Shown: positions 53,728 through 62,873 of the stretch, piece by piece
Position numbering within the stretch: position 1 is the first letter of the stretch
Layout of the letters: the number at the start of each line of letters is the position of its first letter
Assembly: GCF_000468755.1 (NCBI RefSeq)
Contig: NZ_AWEZ01000067.1
Span: forward strand, 50,032-114,031
Direction of reading: 5' to 3'
From: Olsenella profusa F0195
GTDB lineage: Bacteria; Actinomycetota; Coriobacteriia; Coriobacteriales; Atopobiaceae
DNA length: 64,000 nt
Notes under the pieces: generated by a model
The model's database searches: none
What the model was told of the DNA's origin: nothing
What the model saw: the letters and a program-made list of their open reading frames with translations, nothing else
Translations under genes and position numbers: made by a program

Positions 53728-54972
53728 CTAGTCGTCAAGCCCGTTGAAGGAAGGATACGCACGCTCTCCCTGCTGCGAAAGGTCCAGGCCAACGCGCTCC
53801 TCGCGGGCGCTCACGCGCAAGCCACCGCAGACGAGCCTCGTGAGTCCAACGCAGACGAGCGTGCCCATGATGGCAAGGGCGATGGTGACCAGCATGGCCA
53901 CGAGCTGTGCGCCAAGCAGGTGCGCGTCACCAAAGACCGAGCCATCAACATGCAGCGCAGGATTGACGTCCCGGCTGGCGAAGAGGCCGGTGGCGATGCC
54001 ACCCCACATACCACCGACGCCATGGCACCCAAAGGCGTCGAGAGCATCATCATAGCCAAGCGTGGGCTTGATGGCCGAGACGGCAAGGTAGCAGATGGGG
54101 CTCGCTAGGCCACCGATGAGAAACGCCGCCCACACCGGAACGAAGCCGCACCCCGGCGTGATGGCCACCAGACCGATCACGAGGCCCGTGCAGGCACCCA
54201 CGAGCGTGGGCCTGCCGTCCGTTGCCACATCCATGAGCATCCAGGTGAGCTCTGCGGACGCCGCGCTGATGGCCATGGTCGCAAAGGCATGCACCGCCAG
54301 GCCGCTCGCGGAGAGCGCGCTGCCCGCATTGAAGCCAAACCAGCCAAAGAGCAGGAGCGCCGCACCGACGGCAACGAGTGGGATATTATGCACGCGGTAG
54401 TTGACCTGCTCGTACCCCTGGCGCCTGCCCAAGATGACGCAGAGGACGAGGGCGCTCACGCCCGAACTGATGTGCACCACGTTGCCACCGGCAAAGTCGA
54501 TCGAGCCCAGCGCGGCAAGGATGCCACCGGCGCCCCACACCATGTGGGCTATGGGGTAGTAGACCACGATGGTCCACAGGACGATGAAGGCGAGCAGCGC
54601 CTTGAGCCGCATGCGCCCCGCAATGGCGCCCGTGATGAGGGCGGGCGTGATGATGGCGAACATCATCTGGAAGAGGGCGTACGCCAAGAAGGGAATCGTC
54701 GGCGCGTAGCTCGAGGCGTCCACCCCCACCCCCGAGAGGCCCAGAAAGTCAAGGCCTCCGATGACGCCGCTATGGTCTGCCCCAAAGGCAAGCGAGAAGC
54801 CAAACAACGCCCACATCACCACCTCCACACCGATGATGCAGAACGAGGCCATGATATTGTTCGATACGTTCTTGCGTCGACCGAGGCCACCGTAGAAGAG
54901 GGCGAGCCCTGGGGTCATGAGGAGCACGAGCGCTGCACAGACCAGCACGAATCCCGTGTCGCTTGCAACCAT
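53728..54972 (-). CDS. amtB: ammonium transporter
   Basis: 414 aa with eleven hydrophobic segments. DTGFVLVCAALVLLMTPGLA, then FYGGLGRRKNVSNNIM, and later DFAGGNVVHISSGVSALV (pore region) and AFGCHGVGGMWGGIATGLF (the twin-His HGVGG) are characteristic Amt motifs. It conducts ammonium across the membrane. An ideal AAAGGAG lies before the ATG. It forms an operon with glnK, the standard pair. Confidence 0.95.
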   Translation of the reverse strand: MVASDTGFVLVCAALVLLMTPGLALFYGGLGRRKNVSNNIMASFCIIGVEVVMWALFGFSLAFGADHSGVIGGLDFLGLSGVGVDASSYAPTIPFLAYALFQMMFAIITPALITGAIAGRMRLKALLAFIVLWTIVVYYPIAHMVWGAGGILAALGSIDFAGGNVVHISSGVSALVLCVILGRRQGYEQVNYRVHNIPLVAVGAALLLFGWFGFNAGSALSASGLAVHAFATMAISAASAELTWMLMDVATDGRPTLVGACTGLVIGLVAITPGCGFVPVWAAFLIGGLASPICYLAVSAIKPTLGYDDALDAFGCHGVGGMWGGIATGLFASRDVNPALHVDGSVFGDAHLLGAQLVAMLVTIALAIMGTLVCVGLTRLVCGGLRVSAREERVGLDLSQQGERAYPSFNGLDD

Positions 54973-55220
54973 GATCGCTCCTTTCGCCTGGGCATGCCCT
55001 CACGTGACATGCGGGTTGCGCCAGAGAGCGTCGATGCTCGTTGCCACGCGGAGGCCATGCCAGCCGTCAATGGACGAGTATCAGCATGGGACGCGGGCAT
55101 TGCCTGGGAGTGACCGTTCGGTTGCGCCAACGTGGCACAGGCGTTACCCAAGGGCTTCCGGGTGGTATTGGGAACGCTACGAGAGCGTAACGCGGTCGTT
55201 TCGACCGCTGGCGCACAGGC
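54973..55220 (-). promoter_or_regulatory. amtB upstream region with dyads and HAD terminator
   Basis: GCGGTCG-TTT-CGACCGC (55192-55208) is a 7-bp perfect hairpin 13 bases after the HAD gene stop and likely ends its transcript. Further left, GCGTTACCCAA (55141-55151) and TTGGGAACGC (55170-55179) form an imperfect dyad that could be a nitrogen-responsive operator for amtB-glnK. No clear promoter hexamers. Confidence 0.45.
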
Positions 55221-55883
55221 CTAGCGAATGATCCCCGACGTCAGCAGCCTGCGCACCTCGAGGAGGTCGCGACACACGAAGGAGGCGGCCGAGAGCATCT
55301 CGTCGTCAGGGGCGACCAGGTCGGGCACGAGCACGGTCACAAAGCCACCGGCAGCCCCTGCGAGCACGCCGTTCTTGCTGTCCTCAAGCACGAGGGACGA
55401 AGCGGGAGCCACACCCAACCTACGGGCCGCCTCGAGGAACACGTCGGGCGCAGGCTTGCCGCGCACGACCTCCTCGCCCGAGAGCACCACGTCAAAACAG
55501 GCATCCATGCCAGCCGCGGCAAGCTGCCGCTCGATCATGGGCCTCGCGCTCGACGAGGCGACGGCGCGAGGCACGCCCCGCTCGCGCAGATGGTCAAGGA
55601 GCTCGATGAGGCCCGCCTTCTTGGGGGCGCCGTCCCTGCACACCTCGAGCATGTGGGCGCAGACGCGCTCCCAGAGCGCGGCCTGGTCAATCGTCCTCGC
55701 GCCAAAGTGACGGTCGAGCACCTCCTGGCGGGCGGCAGGGCCAGCACCACGCATCTCATCGGGCAGCCCTGGGGGCATGTTGGCCCTGCCAAGGGCACAA
55801 AGGGCAGGCTCCCAGCTGCATGTCCACAAGGGCTCCGTGTCCAGCATAAGGCCGTCCATGTCAAAGAGTGCCGCCTGCGGCAT
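55221..55883 (-). CDS. HAD-superfamily sugar/phosphoglycolate phosphatase-like hydrolase
   Basis: 220 aa from the ATG at 55883 (GGAGGGG upstream). Motif I is ALFDMDGLMLDTEPLW (nucleophile DMDG), motif II AVASSSARPMIERQLAAAGM, with GKPAPDVFLEAARRLGV and LVLEDSKNGVLAG as motifs III/IV. This is the beta-phosphoglucomutase/phosphatase subgroup with a helical cap. It dephosphorylates a small phosphorylated metabolite; the substrate is unknown. It is followed by the hairpin at 55192. Confidence 0.9.
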   Translation of the reverse strand: MPQAALFDMDGLMLDTEPLWTCSWEPALCALGRANMPPGLPDEMRGAGPAARQEVLDRHFGARTIDQAALWERVCAHMLEVCRDGAPKKAGLIELLDHLRERGVPRAVASSSARPMIERQLAAAGMDACFDVVLSGEEVVRGKPAPDVFLEAARRLGVAPASSLVLEDSKNGVLAGAAGGFVTVLVPDLVAPDDEMLSAASFVCRDLLEVRRLLTSGIIR

Positions 55884-56130
55884 GATCCACCCCTCCGTCC
55901 TACGGCGTACCCTCATTCTATCCGGTGGCGCACCACATCCGTGGAAGGCCGTCGGGGCACGGTCGGCTATCGATCTATCCCATAGCCAGATAGCTGATTT
56001 CCCTAGGGGCGCTGGACTTGACGCCACCGCTGCCTCGCCCATACGCTACAGGGACTACGGACATCATGCTGGCACTGCTATACTCTGCACTTCCACATGA
56101 CGCACATCGCACAACAGTCAGGAGCACTCC

Positions 56131-56869
<739 letters not shown>

Positions 56870-56877
<8 letters not shown>

Positions 56878-57544
56878 CACGACCGCTTCGTTCCTGTCGC
56901 AGTACGGGACGCTCCTGGGGCAGGGCACGCTCGACACGCTCGCCATGCTCCTCCTCTCCACGGCGCTCGCGTACGTGATCGGCCTTGCGCTCGGCGTCGT
57001 CCTCTACGTGACGGCGCCCGGTGGCCTGCGCCCCCGACGCATGCTCAACGCCGTGCTGGGGTGGGTCGTCAACATGGCACGCTCCATCCCGTTCATCATC
57101 CTCATCGTCTCCGTCATCCCAGTGACCAAGGCGATTGCCGGCACCACCGTGGGCGTGCGGGGCGTCATCTTCCCCCTCGTGCTCTCCTCTGCCCCGTTCG
57201 TGGCGCGCATGGTGGAGCAGTCCCTGGCCGAGGTCCCACACGACTCCATCGAGGCTGCCGCGGCCTGTGGGGCATCGCTGCCGCGCATCGTGCTCTCGGC
57301 GCTGCTGCCCGAGGCCATGCCCTCCATCGTGCGTGGCGTGGCCGTCACGCTCATCTCGGTGCTGGGCTACACCGCCATCGCCGGGGCCGTGGGTGCCGGC
57401 GGCCTGGGCGACATCGCCATCCGCTATGGCTACTACCGCTACCAGGACCAGATGATGGTCGTCACCATCGTGCTCCTCATCGTGCTCGTGCAGCTCATCC
57501 AGAGCACCTGCAACCTCATCGCCAAGCGAATCGACCATCGCTGA
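56870..57544 (+). CDS. metI: methionine-type ABC transporter permease
   Basis: 224 aa with five hydrophobic segments. The start overlaps metN by 8 bases. The permease motif [20 protein letters not shown] (EAA loop) couples to the ATPase, and [19 protein letters not shown] and [19 protein letters not shown] match MetI. It forms the pore for import of methionine or a related amino acid. Confidence 0.92.
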
Positions 57545-57577
57545 CAAGCCACCCGAAGAGAAGGAAAGGAACCGACC

Positions 57578-58435
57578 ATGTCCCAGATCACCAGGAGAGA
57601 CTTCGTCACCACCGTCGCCGGCAGCGCGGGGGCCCTGCTCTTTGGCAGCGTGCTCACGGGCTGCGGCAGCTCTGGCGGCACCAGTCCCTCGTCCTCCGGC
57701 GACACCAAGACCCTCACCGTTGCCGCGTCGCCCACGCCGCACGCCGAGATCCTCAACGGCTTCGCGGCCCCCAAGCTGAAGGATCAGGGCATCGACCTCA
57801 CGGTCAAGGAGTACACCGACTACATCATCCCCAACCAGGTGACCAGCTCCGGCGAGGTGGACGCCAACTATTTCCAGCACATCAACTATCTCAACAACTA
57901 CAATGCCGAGAACGGCACCGACCTCGTGGGCGTCGCCGCCATCCACTACGAACCGTTCGGCATCTATGCCGGCACGGCCAGGGACCTTACCGCCATCGCC
58001 GACGGTGCCCAGATCGCCGTTCCCAACGATGCCACCAACGAGGGTCGCGCACTGCTGCTGCTCCAGCAAGAGGGCATCATCACGCTGAGCGACCCCGACA
58101 GCTACGAGGCCACGGCCAACGACATCGCCGGGAACCCCCACGGCATCAAGCTCGTGGAGGTGGAGGCGGCCGCCGTCCCACGCCAGCTGCAGGATGTTGA
58201 CTTTGCCGTCATCAACGGCAACTATGCCATCGAGGCGGGCATGCACGTGGCCGACGCCCTCGCCGTGGAGTCCGCGGAGGGCGTGGCCGTGCAGCAGTAC
58301 GCCAACTACATCGTGACGACACCCGCCAACCAGAACGACGAGCGCGTGAAGGCCCTCGTGGACGTGCTGAGGTCCGACGACTTCAGGCAGTACCTCTCCG
58401 ACACCTATGGCAAGGACGTCCTCCCCGCCGACTAA
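57578..58435 (+). CDS. metQ: methionine-type substrate-binding lipoprotein (MetQ/NlpA family)
   Basis: 285 aa. The signal is twin-arginine-like, with ITRRDFVTTVAGSAGALLFG and a lipobox LTGC, so the protein may go out folded through Tat and be lipidated. The mature part has VAASPTPHAEILNGF, VKEYTDYIIPNQVTSSGEVD and ANYFQHINYLNNYNAENGTD, standard MetQ signatures. It binds D/L-methionine or a similar ligand and passes it to MetNI. Spaced 33 bases from metI. Confidence 0.92.
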   Translation: MSQITRRDFVTTVAGSAGALLFGSVLTGCGSSGGTSPSSSGDTKTLTVAASPTPHAEILNGFAAPKLKDQGIDLTVKEYTDYIIPNQVTSSGEVDANYFQHINYLNNYNAENGTDLVGVAAIHYEPFGIYAGTARDLTAIADGAQIAVPNDATNEGRALLLLQQEGIITLSDPDSYEATANDIAGNPHGIKLVEVEAAAVPRQLQDVDFAVINGNYAIEAGMHVADALAVESAEGVAVQQYANYIVTTPANQNDERVKALVDVLRSDDFRQYLSDTYGKDVLPAD

Positions 58436-58449
58436 CAGATCCGATGGGC

Positions 58450-58618
58450 GAGTCGTTCGCAATCCTGCCGCTTCCCCTTGCGAGTCGTTCGCACATGCGA
58501 GCGACTCGCTTGTTCTTCCTACGCAGGTAGATGAGTTAATGCCTTCTCAACTTCTGCTGGGGGGCCTGATAATTTGCATACGACTCACATGGAGGCGCCG
58601 CGAAATTGCATACGACTC
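58450..58618. repeat. five copies of a 12-bp motif, paired at 32-bp spacing
   Basis: GAGTCGTTCGCA occurs at 58450-58461 and 58482-58493 and, inverted with one change, at 58496-58507. TGCATACGACTC, the inverted form with two changes (GAGTCGTATGCA), occurs at 58575-58586 and 58607-58618. The starts in both pairs are exactly 32 bp apart. They lie between the convergent metQ and degV-family genes. Confidence 0.7.
58480..58509 (+). terminator. terminator after metQ
   Basis: GCGAGTCGTTCGCA (58480-58493) pairs with TGCGAGCGACTCGC (58496-58509), a 14-bp stem with one G-T pair, followed by TTGTTCTT. It lies 45 bases after the metQ stop and consists of two facing copies of the repeat motif listed separately. 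Confidence 0.75.
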
Positions 58619-58650
58619 GAACGGAGCACTCGAGCGGGACGGGCGCGCTG

Positions 58651-59604
58651 CTAGTGGTGGCGGACGCTCTGGGCGATCTGGTCCGAGACGGATGCGCCGG
58701 TTCGTCGGTCCTCGCCCCAGAAGCAGCAGGACACCATGCCTGCCCCCACATGGCAGCCGATGGTGGGCCCAATAGTCGAGATCATGGTGATGGCCGTGTC
58801 ATCCGACCTGTGGATGATGTCGGCCATACGCTCGGCATCCTTGGGGCAGTCCGCATTGCCGATGGCGACCACCGACGAGAACAGATCGGTGTTGTGGTTC
58901 TTCTCATAGAACGAGGCCATCTTCTTGAGGCCCTTCTTGCGTCCACGTGCAATGCCGATCACGCTGAGGGCACCATCCAGGTCGAACGTGAGCAACGGTT
59001 TGACGTCGAGCGCACCGCCCACCACGGCCACGCTCTTGGGGACACGCCCGCCACGGTGCAGCGCATCGAGGTCATCCACCATGAAGATGGTCTGCACGAA
59101 GTAGCGCGCCTCCTTGGCCCAGGCCACCATCTCCTCGGCCGTCAGCCCCTTGTCGCGCTGGCGCAGGGCCTCTACCACCAGCAGGTACTGGGACGTCGAG
59201 CCGATCTTGGTGTCGACGATATGGATGGGAAGGTCGGGCCTGCCCAGCTCCTCCCTCACGCGGGCGAGCGCCGTGCAGGCACCCTCATAGCACCCGGATA
59301 TCCCACTGGAGAGCGTGAGGTACACGGTGGGCATGTCCAGCTTGGCGCACTCCCGAAACGCGCTCTCGAACTCAAGTTGCGAGGGTTGCGACGTCATGAG
59401 CGATGCGCCATGTCGGATGGCCTCGTAGAACTCGTGGGGGGTGCGCGAGACGAAGAGGTCATCCACGCCGCTCATCCCCTCGTCCGCAGCTCCCTCGCGG
59501 GCGGCATACGTGAAGTGCAGCATGCCCAGGTCGGCATCGTCCACCATCTGTTGGCTGAAGTCGCAGGGTGAGTCGGTCATGAGGTGAAACTGGGGTGTCT
59601 GCAT
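58651..59604 (-). CDS. DegV family fatty-acid-binding protein
   Basis: 317 aa with AAAGGAG before the ATG. DegV landmarks: LMTDSPCDFSQQMV near the N-terminus, TSQPSQLEFESAF, VYLTLSSGISGCYEGA and IHIVDTKIGSTSQYLLV, then LHRGGRVPKSVAVVGGALDV and ARGRKKGLKKM. In Gram-positives such proteins (FakB) hold a fatty acid for the kinase FakA. No fakA is in the window. It stands alone and faces metQ. Confidence 0.9.
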   Translation of the reverse strand: MQTPQFHLMTDSPCDFSQQMVDDADLGMLHFTYAAREGAADEGMSGVDDLFVSRTPHEFYEAIRHGASLMTSQPSQLEFESAFRECAKLDMPTVYLTLSSGISGCYEGACTALARVREELGRPDLPIHIVDTKIGSTSQYLLVVEALRQRDKGLTAEEMVAWAKEARYFVQTIFMVDDLDALHRGGRVPKSVAVVGGALDVKPLLTFDLDGALSVIGIARGRKKGLKKMASFYEKNHNTDLFSSVVAIGNADCPKDAERMADIIHRSDDTAITMISTIGPTIGCHVGAGMVSCCFWGEDRRTGASVSDQIAQSVRHH

Positions 59605-60093
59605 GGGTCTGCTCCTTTCAGGCTGTACCTCCCATTGTACGGGAGGAGCGGCCGTGCACCCGCGATGTCACGACACCCGAGCCACGTTTCGTATAGGGGT
59701 GTACGGGCACACCACGTTCCCCAGCCGGCTCCCGAAGGATGGGCGGTGCCTCGTCGACGCGCGCGCCGCCTCCGCCACGTCGACGGAGGGCAGCCGGTAG
59801 CTTGACGCAGGGAAAGGCACTCCCCCAGAGCAGGCAGTGCGCCACGTTGAGCGCAAGCACACCCCAGGCGGCCGTAAAGACGCGGGGAACCCCCGGCTTG
59901 CTCGTCGTCTCGCTGACCACTGACGCCCTCGCCCCTCTGGCCACCTTCCCGCTCGTGCGAGAGCGACCCTAGCACAGGAGGGGGCTCTCACCCACCTCTA
60001 CGGGCGCCTCACCGAAAGCTGGGAGGTCCGGACCCATCGGCACATGTCAGAGGTGCATACTGCCAGCAGAGGGTTCGTGCGATGGGAGAGGTC
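59605..60093. other. 490-bp gap without gene
   Basis: The open frames here are short, low-information and overlap on both strands, and none has a recognisable domain. A hairpin GAGAGC/GCTCTC lies at 59959-59989 with CCCTAGCACAGG in its loop region, similar to the TGTGCTAGGTTT element of 53118-53293. CATACT at 60055-60060 may be the -10 of the epimerase gene that follows. Confidence 0.4.
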
Positions 60094-61137
60094 ATGGCTG
60101 TCCTTACCAGACCGTTCGGTGCCACAGAAAGCGGAAGGGCCGTGTGCCTGCATATGCTTTCCATCGCCTCAGGCATGAGCGTGAGCATCTGCGAGGTCGG
60201 CGCGGCCATCCAATCGGTCGTCGTTCCCGATGGCAGGGGCAACTTCGTGGACGTGGCCCTGGGCTACGACGGTGCGCCGGGCTACCTGCACAACGGCGCC
60301 TGCATCGGGGCCATCCTGGGCCGCAACGCCAACCGCATCGCGGGGGCACGCTTCGAGCTTGGGGGGACCACCCATCGCCTTGCCGCAAACGATGGCCCCA
60401 ACAACCTGCACTCGGGACCGCACCCCTGGCACGAGCGCCTCTGGCAGGTGGGGGAGGTCCCCCACGACACGCCGGATGGCGCGAGCGTGACGCTCGAGCT
60501 CGTGAGCCGGGCGGGCGACCAGGGCTTCCCCGGCGCGGCGGACGTCCGCGCAACCTACACGCTCCACGACGACCAGCGCCTTGAGCTCACCATCGAGGCC
60601 AGCGCCACGGAGGCCACCATCATCAACAGCACGAGCCACGCCTACTGGAACCTCAACGGCCACGCCTCCGGTACCGCCATGGCCCACACCCTCCAGCTGG
60701 AGAGCGCGGCCTACACGCCCGTGGACGCCGCCCTCATCCCCACGGGGGAGGTCGCGCCCGTGGCGGGCACGCCCTACGACTTCAGGAGCGGCCATGCGCT
60801 GGGGGACATCCTCCAGAGGCTGCCCCAGGGGCTGGACACCAACTTCGTGCTCAGCAACGCGGAATGCGTAGAGCGTGCCGCCACGCTGGTGGGCAACGAG
60901 ACGGGCGTCCGCATGACGCTCTCCTGCGACGCGCCCGGCCTACAAGTGTACACGGCGGGCGGCCTCGACGCGCGCGGCAAGGCCGGCGCGCACTACGGCA
61001 ACGGGGCAGGCATCGCCCTCGAGGCGCAGTTCTACCCCGACGCCATCCACCACGCCGCCTTCCCCCAGCCCATCTATGCACCGGGCCACCCCTTCCTCAG
61101 GCGCGTGACGTTCGCCTTCGATGCGCCCGGTCGGTAG
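60094..61137 (+). CDS. aldose 1-epimerase (galactose mutarotase)
   Basis: 347 aa from the ATG at 60094 (GGGAGAGG upstream; the in-frame ATG at 60082 lacks a site). NRIAGARFELGGTTHRLAAN with LHSGPHPWHERLW contains the catalytic histidine region, and STSHAYWNLNGHASG the second one. ALEAQFYPDAIHHAAF near the C-terminus includes the catalytic glutamate of GalM. It equilibrates alpha and beta anomers of aldoses. No gal genes are adjacent. Confidence 0.92.
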   Translation: MAVLTRPFGATESGRAVCLHMLSIASGMSVSICEVGAAIQSVVVPDGRGNFVDVALGYDGAPGYLHNGACIGAILGRNANRIAGARFELGGTTHRLAANDGPNNLHSGPHPWHERLWQVGEVPHDTPDGASVTLELVSRAGDQGFPGAADVRATYTLHDDQRLELTIEASATEATIINSTSHAYWNLNGHASGTAMAHTLQLESAAYTPVDAALIPTGEVAPVAGTPYDFRSGHALGDILQRLPQGLDTNFVLSNAECVERAATLVGNETGVRMTLSCDAPGLQVYTAGGLDARGKAGAHYGNGAGIALEAQFYPDAIHHAAFPQPIYAPGHPFLRRVTFAFDAPGR

Positions 61138-61141
61138 CCCC

Positions 61142-61504
61142 TCACCAACGATATCCGGGCGTTTCCAGGGAGCGGTGGTACGCCTCCCGCGCATGGTCGT
61201 GCTGGCGCTCGAGGGCCCTCCGCTCATGTACTAGTTCATCGCGCCGTTCGTCGCAACGCAGTGCTGCCTCATGCTGTGCGGCATTCAACTCGTCCAAGAC
61301 ATAGGCAGCCTGACGAACCATGCAAGGCATAGCCTCACGCACCTCATCCACGAGCTGCCCACCCTGGCCCAGGCGGTACAGGAGCTCATCCACCGCCTCC
61401 CCAAAGCGACATTCCTGGATACGCAGTGCGTCTTCGCGCTCCTCTATCTCTATACAACGCGAACGATAGGCGCGAGCAGCGGCATCCTCCGCCTCTCGCC
61501 CCTC
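61142..61504 (-). pseudogene. coiled-coil protein remnant, possible T7SS-type small protein
   Basis: The frame from 61504 down to 61142 is open and highly charged, heptad-like and helical (EAVDELLYRLGQGGQLVDEV, then ALRCDERRDELVHERRALER). It has no canonical start: the first GTG is at 61393, and an in-frame TAG lies at 61505-61507 directly before the clear coding part. Either the protein starts at the GTG (83 aa) or the gene lost its 5' part to a nonsense change. Divergent from a small helical protein encoded at 61636; small helical proteins side by side are common near type VII secretion loci. Confidence 0.45.
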
Positions 61505-61573
61505 CTACAAGCCCACGTCATTTGCCTGTCATCGCCTCCCCAACGTCATCCTTTGATGAGGCGACACTCTCTC

Positions 61574-61601
61574 TTGAGTGGACCGTAATACCTTGTACCA
61601 T
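61574..61601 (+). promoter_or_regulatory. possible promoter for the small helical gene
   Basis: TTGAGT (61574-61579) and TACCAT (61596-61601) are 16 bases apart, 34 bases before the start of the gene at 61636. A plausible but weak match. Confidence 0.35.
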
Positions 61602-61635
61602 GCACCTTAGGCTACCATCAGTGCAGGAGAGGGAT

Positions 61636-61887
61636 ATGACCCTGTCCCAGGCCGAGATCCGTTCCAGCATCGAGGCGGCTGACGCCCGGGCAACCGCGCT
61701 TGAAGGCTCCGTCGGTTCACTTGGTAGCGTTTCCTTGCAGAGCATCTCGGATGTGAGCGCGGGAATTCCTGGGAGCTCCCTGCACGACAGCGCTGCCACT
61801 ACCCTGGAGACAGGCCTACGTACCTGGACGGATCTCATCAACTCCGACTATCCCGATGCAGACCAGCAGTACATCGACTGGTTGTGA
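61636..61887 (+). CDS. small helical hypothetical protein
   Basis: 83 aa from the ATG at 61636 after GGAGAGGG. It begins MTLSQAEIRSSIEAADARAT and has Ser/Gly/Ala-rich helical segments with a WTDLIN motif near the C-terminus, ending YIDWL. Size and composition resemble WXG100-like or LXG-associated small proteins of type VII secretion loci, but no WXG motif is present, so this is a suggestion only. It is followed after 9 bases by a truncated gene. Confidence 0.5.
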   Translation: MTLSQAEIRSSIEAADARATALEGSVGSLGSVSLQSISDVSAGIPGSSLHDSAATTLETGLRTWTDLINSDYPDADQQYIDWL

Positions 61888-61896
61888 CTCAGGATC

Positions 61897-62130
61897 ATGT
61901 CACAGACGGACTACAGTGGTGCTAAGTGGGAGATTACTGCCGATAGAGTATCGGGCATCGGAGATGATGGACAACTCGTCAGTGGCGATGCCTTTGTCAC
62001 GCAAGTGCTGGGCATCGATCCCGACGAGTGGGCAAGGCTGAAGCTCGCGATTGCCATGCAACACGCCTCTTGTGATGGCAATACTAAAGAGCGAGTCCCC
62101 GTTTTGGAACGGTGTCGTTCTGACTGGTAA
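61897..62130 (+). pseudogene. 3'-truncated hypothetical gene
   Basis: The frame begins MSQTDYSGAKWEITADRVSG and runs GIDPDEWARLKLAIAMQHAS with normal codon use, then ends in frame only after reading through the first CRISPR-like repeat (62101-62136). The last ten residues come from the repeat, so the original C-terminus is probably lost. No family recognised. Together with the small protein encoded just upstream it may be part of a secreted-effector locus. Confidence 0.45.
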
Positions 62131-62136
62131 TCAAAC
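62101..62136 (+). repeat. 36-nt CRISPR-repeat-like sequence, copy A
   Basis: It starts GTTTTGGAACGG and ends GGTAATCAAAC. Copy B at 62832-62867 matches it at 33 of 36 positions. A 36-nt length, a GTTTTGGA start and an AAAC end are usual for type II CRISPR repeats. No second repeat at spacer distance and no cas gene are in the window. Confidence 0.6.
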
Positions 62137-62228
62137 TCATTTCGCGCAAGAGGCCCGCCGTGTGGCCACAAACCGGCCCCTAGCGGGCGCATGCACGCCT
62201 GGAGGCCAAGGGACAAAGGGCCAGAGCG

Positions 62229-62516
62229 TCACTCGACCCCCAGCAGCCTGTCGGCCAGCGCGGCACGGGCGTAGGCGCTCGTGCTCATGCCGGCGCTCTT
62301 GGCCCTCTGCTCGACCGCGCGCTTCATGCCGACCGGTACCTTGACCGAGATCGTGGCCGTGCCCTCGGACGAGAGCGGTGGGCGGCCGTACACGACCCTC
62401 CCGACGCTGCGCTCGCCCTCCGGGAACTCGCCCTTCTCGTAGGCGTCGCACCAGCGGCCAATCATCCCCTCGGTTATCTCCTGACCGTTCGCCGCGACCC
62501 ACTTCCTCTCGCTCAT
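62229..62516 (-). CDS. ribbon-helix-helix antitoxin (BrnA/CopG-like)
   Basis: 95 aa. A helical N-terminal part is followed by TATISVKVPVGMKRAVEQRA and SAGMSTSAYARAALADRLL, the beta-strand plus two helices of ribbon-helix-helix DNA-binding proteins. Its start overlaps the toxin gene stop (ATGA). Toxin-first order and RHH partner are as in brnTA. It would bind the toxin and repress the operon. Confidence 0.75.
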   Translation of the reverse strand: MSERKWVAANGQEITEGMIGRWCDAYEKGEFPEGERSVGRVVYGRPPLSSEGTATISVKVPVGMKRAVEQRAKSAGMSTSAYARAALADRLLGVE

Positions 62517-62779
62517 CGTGACCTCCTCTCAGCGGCCTCAATCTCCCTCGCGAACTTCCCCTGCACTGGCGCCATGGCGTGTATCACGAGCCAACCAGAG
62601 ACCGTCTCGACCGCTATCAGCTCCACGTCCCTCCCATCATCCAGCCATCCGACCAGAAGCCATCTGGGGGGCTCCTGCGGGCTCTCGCGCATGATGCACT
62701 TCGCCACTGACCCCCACGCCTGGAGAACCTCCCCCCGGCTGAGGTGCTTCAGGGCGTTCGGGTGAATCTCCGGCTCCAT
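62513..62779 (-). CDS. toxin of a BrnT-like toxin-antitoxin pair
   Basis: 88 aa from the ATG at 62779 (AAAGGGG upstream); the frame extends to a GTG at 62812 inside the -10 element. It reads EIHPNALKHLSRGEVLQAWG, WLLVGWLDDGRDVELIAVET and LVIHAMAPVQGKF, the pattern of small RelE/BrnT-like ribonuclease toxins in Actinomycetota. TATACT at 62803-62808 (minus strand) gives a promoter about 25 bases upstream. Confidence 0.7.
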   Translation of the reverse strand: MEPEIHPNALKHLSRGEVLQAWGSVAKCIMRESPQEPPRWLLVGWLDDGRDVELIAVETVSGWLVIHAMAPVQGKFAREIEAAERRSR

Positions 62780-62831
62780 CGCACCCCTTTCGTCATACCG
62801 AAAGTATACCACTTTAGACAGATTAAAATCG

Positions 62832-62867
62832 GTTTTGGAGCGATGTCATTCTGACTGGTAATCAAAC
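62832..62867 (+). repeat. 36-nt CRISPR-repeat-like sequence, copy B
   Basis: It starts GTTTTGGAGCGA and ends GGTAATCAAAC. Same orientation as copy A, 731 bp away. The toxin-antitoxin pair lies between the two copies. A transposase remnant begins almost directly to its right (about 62870). Confidence 0.6.
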
Positions 62868-62873
62868 TAAGGG

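Noticed and set aside
59577..59991. Small genes in the gap between the DegV and epimerase genes
   Set aside because: Several overlapping frames on both strands, all Arg/Ala-rich, none with a ribosome site or domain.
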